In this document: positions 19,932 through 22,873 of the stretch, one piece after another
How positions within the stretch are numbered: the stretch's first letter is position 1
Layout of the letters: each line of letters begins with the position of its first letter
Assembly (NCBI RefSeq): GCF_000003605.2
Contig: NW_003112965.1
Span: forward strand, 233,274-256,146
Direction of reading: 5' to 3'
Origin: Saccoglossus kowalevskii
Taxonomy: Eukaryota > Hemichordata > Enteropneusta > Harrimaniidae
Length of the DNA: 22,873 bases
The notes under the pieces: generated by a model
Seen by the model: the letters and a program-made list of their open reading frames with translations, nothing else
The model's database searches: none
What the model was told of the DNA's origin: nothing
Made by a program: the position numbers and the translations under genes

Positions 19932-20653
19932 GTGAGTGTACTTTATAGTGGTAGTTTGAGTAATTTATTATCATGTCAAAAAACATCGAGGTTCAGTGAT
20001 GAGTGTTCGTGTTTCATATCTCATTTTTTGACTTACTTTTGAACACATATAATACATGTATTTTAATCTTATTTCAATCATAGCGACACCTCATGTTCGA
20101 AATAAGTTTTTTGTGCCAATGTATTGAATGTTTGTATGTAGCGCTTTAAAAACTATTTTAATTATCATTAGGCCAGACTTTTTTTATTCCTTAGTTCTCC
20201 AGTTTTTATAAGGAAATTTTTTTGAAGAGGGCGAAAAAAAAAAATTAATTTTTTTTTTCCCATTAGATATGTTTGATTTGTGAGTGAGATCATTGATCGG
20301 AGAGAAGAAATGAAATAAAATTTTATTCCATGTATAACCTTGTTTTTCATCTGCGCAAGACTTCGGTACTTTGATCATGATACTCCCACGAAAATGCAAC
20401 TTGGATTTGTTATTCAGTGGGCAGTAAAAAAATGAAGATAAAAATAATATTTCTTAAGCATTTTTTTGCGCTTACAAGTCGGCGTGCGCGAGAAATTATG
20501 CTGAAATAAAATTATATTTTTATTTCATTTTCGGCTCTTGTTCATTCGGCAGGTTCGCGAAACAAGGGATAATAAAAGTCTGGCCTTAAAAAAATATTCT
20601 GGTATAGTGTACATGTATGAAGGTCTCAAACTAATAATTTTGTTTTTTCACAG
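19932..20653 (+). other. Intron after exon I, largely a MITE
   Basis: This 722-nt intron runs from GTGAGT to TTTTTTCACAG. More than half of it is the TIR-bounded element at 20171-20585. The open frames on the minus strand (20168-20399) and the plus-strand frame upstream of 20654 are inside the element or intron and do not resemble the protein. Confidence 0.75.
20171..20585. mobile_element. MITE with GGCCAGAC ends and TTA target duplication
   Basis: The left end GGCCAGACTTTTTTTATTCC is the near-perfect inverse of the right end GGATAATAAAAGTCTGGCC. TTA lies directly outside both ends (20168-20170 and 20586-20588). A 3-bp TWA duplication and GG-starting ends fit PIF/Harbinger-type elements, like the element at 5414-5608. 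Inside are long A and T runs, then a GC-richer right part (AAGTCGGCGTGCGCGAG). At 415 bp there is no transposase. It ends 68 bp before the acceptor of exon J, so it supplies most of the intron next to that splice site. Confidence 0.8.
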
Positions 20654-20966
20654 GCAAAATCTTTGCCCATGTCTAATCTCTATTCTTGGAAACCCAAAGA
20701 ATTTAAAGAATATTGTGTCATCACATAGCTTTGACAGCGACTCATCTCGGGGTAAGGCAGACCATGGACGAGGATCTGGTTGCTCGGCAACTGCACCAGC
20801 TGTAATGAGTACCGCAGCGAAGAGTATCTATGCTATTGGGGTTGAGTTATTACGGATTGTTGGGAATGTTGGATCTTTACGACCGGTGTTAGCATCTTTA
20901 TTTCATAGATTTCTACTGTACCCTCCACCACAACATCGACATGAAGCACTCAAAGCAGTGAAAGAT
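20654..20966 (+). CDS. ARFGEF3: ARFGEF3 exon J: large conserved HUS exon with GRGSGCS motif
   Basis: This is the largest exon (313 nt), between TTTTTTCACAG and GTATGT. It completes the Trp codon of exon I and ends at a codon boundary. It encodes QNLCPCLISILGNP, a serine-rich loop (SSHSFDSDSSRG), ADHGRGSGCSATAPA, the helix SIYAIGVELLRIVGNVGSLR, then PVLASLFHRFLLYPPPQHRH and EALKAVKD. Human BIG3 reads NLCPALIVILGNP, a serine-rich loop, SDHGRGSGCSCTAPA, LVRLVGSVDSMKPVL and LLYPPPQHR.EA, so this is the strongest orthology evidence in the window. BIG1/BIG2 have an equivalent helix pair ending in EIFLYILE without the GRGSGCS insert. The serine-rich loop is a plausible phosphorylation site (inference). 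Confidence 0.93.
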
Positions 20967-21043
20967 GTATGTATTCTAATCATTATAAACTCAATCCTGT
21001 AAAATAAAAATTGCTCTGAAAAAAAAGCTTAGAAGAAATTTAT

Positions 21044-21068
21044 ATCATCATCATCATCATCATCATCA
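21044..21068. repeat. (ATC)n microsatellite
   Basis: About eight tandem ATC triplets follow TTTAT and precede AAAGATATAG. It is a perfect short trinucleotide run of intronic position, with no sign of a coding role. Confidence 0.95.
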
Positions 21069-21370
21069 AAGATATAGTGAAGGAAGAAATAGTGAAAAAT
21101 GTTCAAATGTTGAGGAGTAAACCTTTACAGATATAATAATTTAAAGTGTTCTCTCACCACACTATATGTAAGTTATATAAAAATCTGAGAAATCCAGACA
21201 TAAGTATTGTTTTCTCTACAAAAAATTCAAATCTGTTATTGTTACATTTGCATTTGACACATAAACCTAATGTAATTATGTTCCAAGAGATTTTGTTTGA
21301 TCATTGTTCTGATATTGCCTAGAAACTGTGTATAGTGGGTCTCAAACATCGGGACTAATTTATAGTTTCA

Positions 21371-21517
21371 AGCACCTTGCAGAGATGCTGCGTAACACAA
21401 GTTTTGATTGGCTGCAGGGACTCCTTGAATAGAACTTGGGTAACACAAGTTTTGATTGGCTGCAGAAAGCACCTTGAATAGAACTTGGGTAACACAAGTT
21501 TTAATTGGCTGCAAATG
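21371..21517 (+). repeat. 49-bp tandem repeat, three units plus a decayed fourth
   Basis: The core GTAACACAAGTTTTGATTGG followed by CTGCA recurs at 21392, 21440 and 21489, a 48-49-bp period. Units two and three share CCTTGAATAGAACTTGG upstream of the core. A decayed fourth unit (TTTGAATACAACTTACTTGC) runs up to about 21541, close to the acceptor of exon K. The minus-strand open frame over it (21355-21546) is a shadow of the repeat. Confidence 0.9.
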
Positions 21518-21593
21518 AAATTTGAATACAACTTACTTGCATACATTTGTTTGATGTGGTTGAAAAATACTCAACATGATTGATTGTTTGCAG

Positions 21594-21706
21594 GTCTTAT
21601 GTAATCCACAGCATGTATTAGACATGGCAGGACCACCATTGTATGATGTACAAAGTATGAAATGCAGCAAGTCATCAAGGAATTCAGATTTGGATTTACT
21701 AAAACT
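21594..21706 (+). CDS. ARFGEF3: ARFGEF3 exon K: end of HUS-like region, DLDLLKL
   Basis: The exon is 113 nt between TTGATTGTTTGCAG and the strong donor ACT|GTAAGT. It starts in phase 0 and ends two bases into a Leu codon. It encodes VLCNPQHVLDMAGPPLYDVQ, then SMKCSKSSRNSD and LDLLKL. Human BIG3 has GSPQRLCDLAG, a basic serine-rich linker and HLDLLKLIMDGM. The next human segment (IMDGM..) is not found in the remaining 1.17 kb, so the following exon must lie beyond the window. Confidence 0.87.
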
Positions 21707-22000
21707 GTAAGTAACACGCACCTTGCAATGACGTATATTACACACATACGTTTAGGAGATCCATATATCAAAGATGAAGTAGTATGACTGGGACATGTTA
21801 ACTGATATTAGACAAAACAGATTTTATATATTTACATGTATGTGCCAAATGAGTACCCACTGATTACTTGATTTCCTCTACGTCTGTGTCTGTGTCTGTG
21901 CGTGTGTGCATCCAAACCTGTATTTTAGAAATGCCTGGACCAATCACAATCAAACTTCACACATACATCATACATGATATTATACATATGCACGTCAATT

Positions 22001-22496
22001 TGTTTCGTGATCTGATTCAAGAGGCCATTTTTGTGCTAAAAATCATCAAAATCAAACATTTTTCAGCTGTTTACAGATGGATTATGTTCAAAATTGGTAT
22101 ATACATCAGACATTACAGGTTCCTGATGCACATCATTTTGTTTTTCAGATAAGATTCAAAATGGCTGACTGGCGACTATTTTGTTTTAATGATTGGGCTT
22201 CTAGAGCCATATCTCTTAAATGCTTTGACTGATTACATTCAAATTTTATATATTCGGTATACATCATGTTATATATATATACATGTATTCAAAAAGGACT
22301 GATTTTGAATGCTGTTCCAGAGTAATATCTCTCAATACAGACAAGTACTTGTTTGACGATCAGATACAAATGTCAATCATTTTAACGTTAAAAAAAATCA
22401 TATTCCTGACATGGTTATATTCCAGCTATATTACTATAAACAAAACTATATCTTAAATTTGATAACTAATGGGGACTGTGCCATGCATGGTTTGTA
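22001..22496 (+). repeat. Dispersed repeat R1, copy 2 (complete right end)
   Basis: The copy is collinear with 1-442 in the same orientation. Differences are small substitutions and an insertion of about 14 bp (TTCCAGCTATAT) near 22422. Upstream lie GAAATGCCTGGACCAATCAC and AATCAAACTTCACACATACA words, which may belong to the same repeat and would then lie before base 1 for copy 1. The right end is set where the copies diverge after GCCATGCATGG. Confidence 0.85.
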
Positions 22497-22805
22497 TACC
22501 AGTGACACTATCAGGGATGTAAGTGAATGTAAGGAGAATTATTGACTTTTCTGTATTGTCATTTCAGTTTTTGTGTCTTGACCACCAATTCATGCTAACT
22601 TGTGTACATCTTTTGTATCAGCTTTTCTGTCTGTTTGAACATGACTATTTCATGTATATGTAAACATGACCCTTTTATGTCATGTGATAATGTCTCAGTT
22701 TCTGAGTTTTATTATTTCGCATAGAACAGTAGTTTTTTGGACTGTAATGCCACATTTGATATGTAAATTTATGCAGCTATCAGTGAGCACCTAATTCACC
22801 AGTGC

Positions 22806-22867
22806 TGGAAATGTAAATCAATAAACCAATAAATCTATAAATAAATCAATAAATCAATAAATAAATA
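22806..22867 (+). repeat. (AATAAATC)n-like simple repeat
   Basis: Irregular copies of AATAAATC and ATAAATCA run to the window end. The sequence resembles the variable A-rich tail at the 3' end of non-LTR retrotransposons, but no element body was recognised in the 300 bp before it. Confidence 0.7.
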
Positions 22868-22873
22868 TGTCAG

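Larger units (their letters stand above)
20967..21593 (+). other. Intron after exon J, with microsatellite and 49-bp tandem repeat
   Basis: This 627-nt intron runs from GTATGT to TTGATTGTTTGCAG. It contains an (ATC)n run at 21044-21068 and a three-unit 49-bp tandem repeat at 21371-21517. I saw no other element. Confidence 0.75.
8917..21706 (+). other. ARFGEF3: ARFGEF3 (BIG3) orthologue, partial gene: internal N-terminal exons
   Basis: Nine exons with canonical GT-AG borders join in one frame (1,132 nt, about 377 codons). They match human ARFGEF3/BIG3 in order, from just after its N-terminal helix to about residue 395, as compared from memory. The best matches are LREICLEPIKLAFESKN, the QILN..PSLHDDLQ block, VKATLTQML, ADHGRGSGCSATAPA and LLYPPPQHRHEA. 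The last two blocks separate BIG3 from BIG1/BIG2 (ARFGEF1/2). In the family this region is the DCB (dimerisation and cyclophilin-binding) and HUS helical part that precedes the Sec7 domain. Vertebrate BIG3 has a degenerate Sec7 domain and is reported to act in secretory-granule biogenesis and as a PP1/PKA/prohibitin-2 scaffold; carrying that role over here is inference. The start codon exon and everything after HUS are outside the window. Confidence 0.88.
21707..22873 (+). other. 5' part of intron after exon K (runs off the window)
   Basis: After GTAAGT the sequence contains a (TGTGTC)-rich stretch at about 21883-21908, an R1 dispersed repeat copy at 22001-22496 and an (AATAAATC)n tail at the end. 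No further exon was recognised. The overlapping 70-codon frames on the minus strand cover exon K and are shadows. Confidence 0.75.

Noticed and set aside
20538-20653. N-terminal part of the 154-codon open frame over exon J
   Set aside because: It runs through the end of a MITE and the intron. The ARFGEF3 match begins exactly after the acceptor at 20653.
21355-21546. Minus-strand open frame with internal peptide repeats (QPIKTCVTQ)
   Set aside because: The peptide repeats are a direct translation of the 49-bp tandem DNA repeat in an intron.
8917-21706. Assignment to ARFGEF1/ARFGEF2 (BIG1/BIG2) instead of ARFGEF3
   Set aside because: The DHGRGSGCS and YPPPQHR blocks, the 23-residue exon C and the serine run in exon I follow BIG3. 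BIG1/BIG2 lack these.
1-22496. R1 copies at both ends considered as LTRs of one large element
   Set aside because: The DNA between is an ordinary gene with conserved exons, there are no retroelement genes, and R1 fragments also occur internally.
1-22873. tRNA, rRNA and snRNA genes
   Set aside because: No tRNA box A/B pair with cloverleaf or any known conserved RNA segment was recognised on either strand by eye.

Overview
The window is animal nuclear DNA carrying the 5' part of one large, intron-rich gene on the plus strand. The introns are U2-type GT-AG, coding density is about 5%, base composition is AT-rich, and short words such as TACATGTA recur. That profile, with many small inverted-repeat elements, fits a marine invertebrate (a mollusc or other lophotrochozoan, or an invertebrate deuterostome). 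The sequence alone does not fix the species.

The gene is recognised as an orthologue of ARFGEF3 (BIG3, a Sec7-family ARF-GEF relative). Nine exons join in frame and match, in order, roughly residues 30 to 395 of the human protein (about 2,170 residues), as compared from memory. They lie at 8917-9050, 10021-10155, 11911-11979, 14649-14768, 16800-16842, 16960-17047, 19815-19931, 20654-20966 and 21594-21706. They encode the N-terminal DCB-like and HUS-like helical region. The exon with the initiator Met was not found and probably lies upstream of base 1. The Sec7-like and C-terminal parts lie downstream of the window.

Two further candidate exons are absent from the human protein as I recall it. 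One at 14035-14214 (phase 0, 180 nt) is homologous to the next exon at 14649-14768, so it looks like a tandem exon duplication that could give mutually exclusive or additive splice forms. The other at 18299 has a strong acceptor and two alternative donors (18370 and 18403), both of which keep the frame.

The remaining sequence is introns and presumed intron 1 or upstream DNA (1-8916). It holds TIR-bearing MITE-like elements: a CTGTRRAATACTTTATTT family at 1991-2202 and 19152-19345, and GGCCAG-terminated elements with 3-bp TWA duplications at 5414-5608 and 20171-20585. It also holds foldback sequences (3501-3648, 12056-12573), a dispersed repeat found at both ends of the window, a 108-bp x4 tandem array, 33-bp, 49-bp and 155-bp tandem repeats, and several microsatellites. 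I saw no tRNA, rRNA, CRISPR array, intact transposase or second protein gene.
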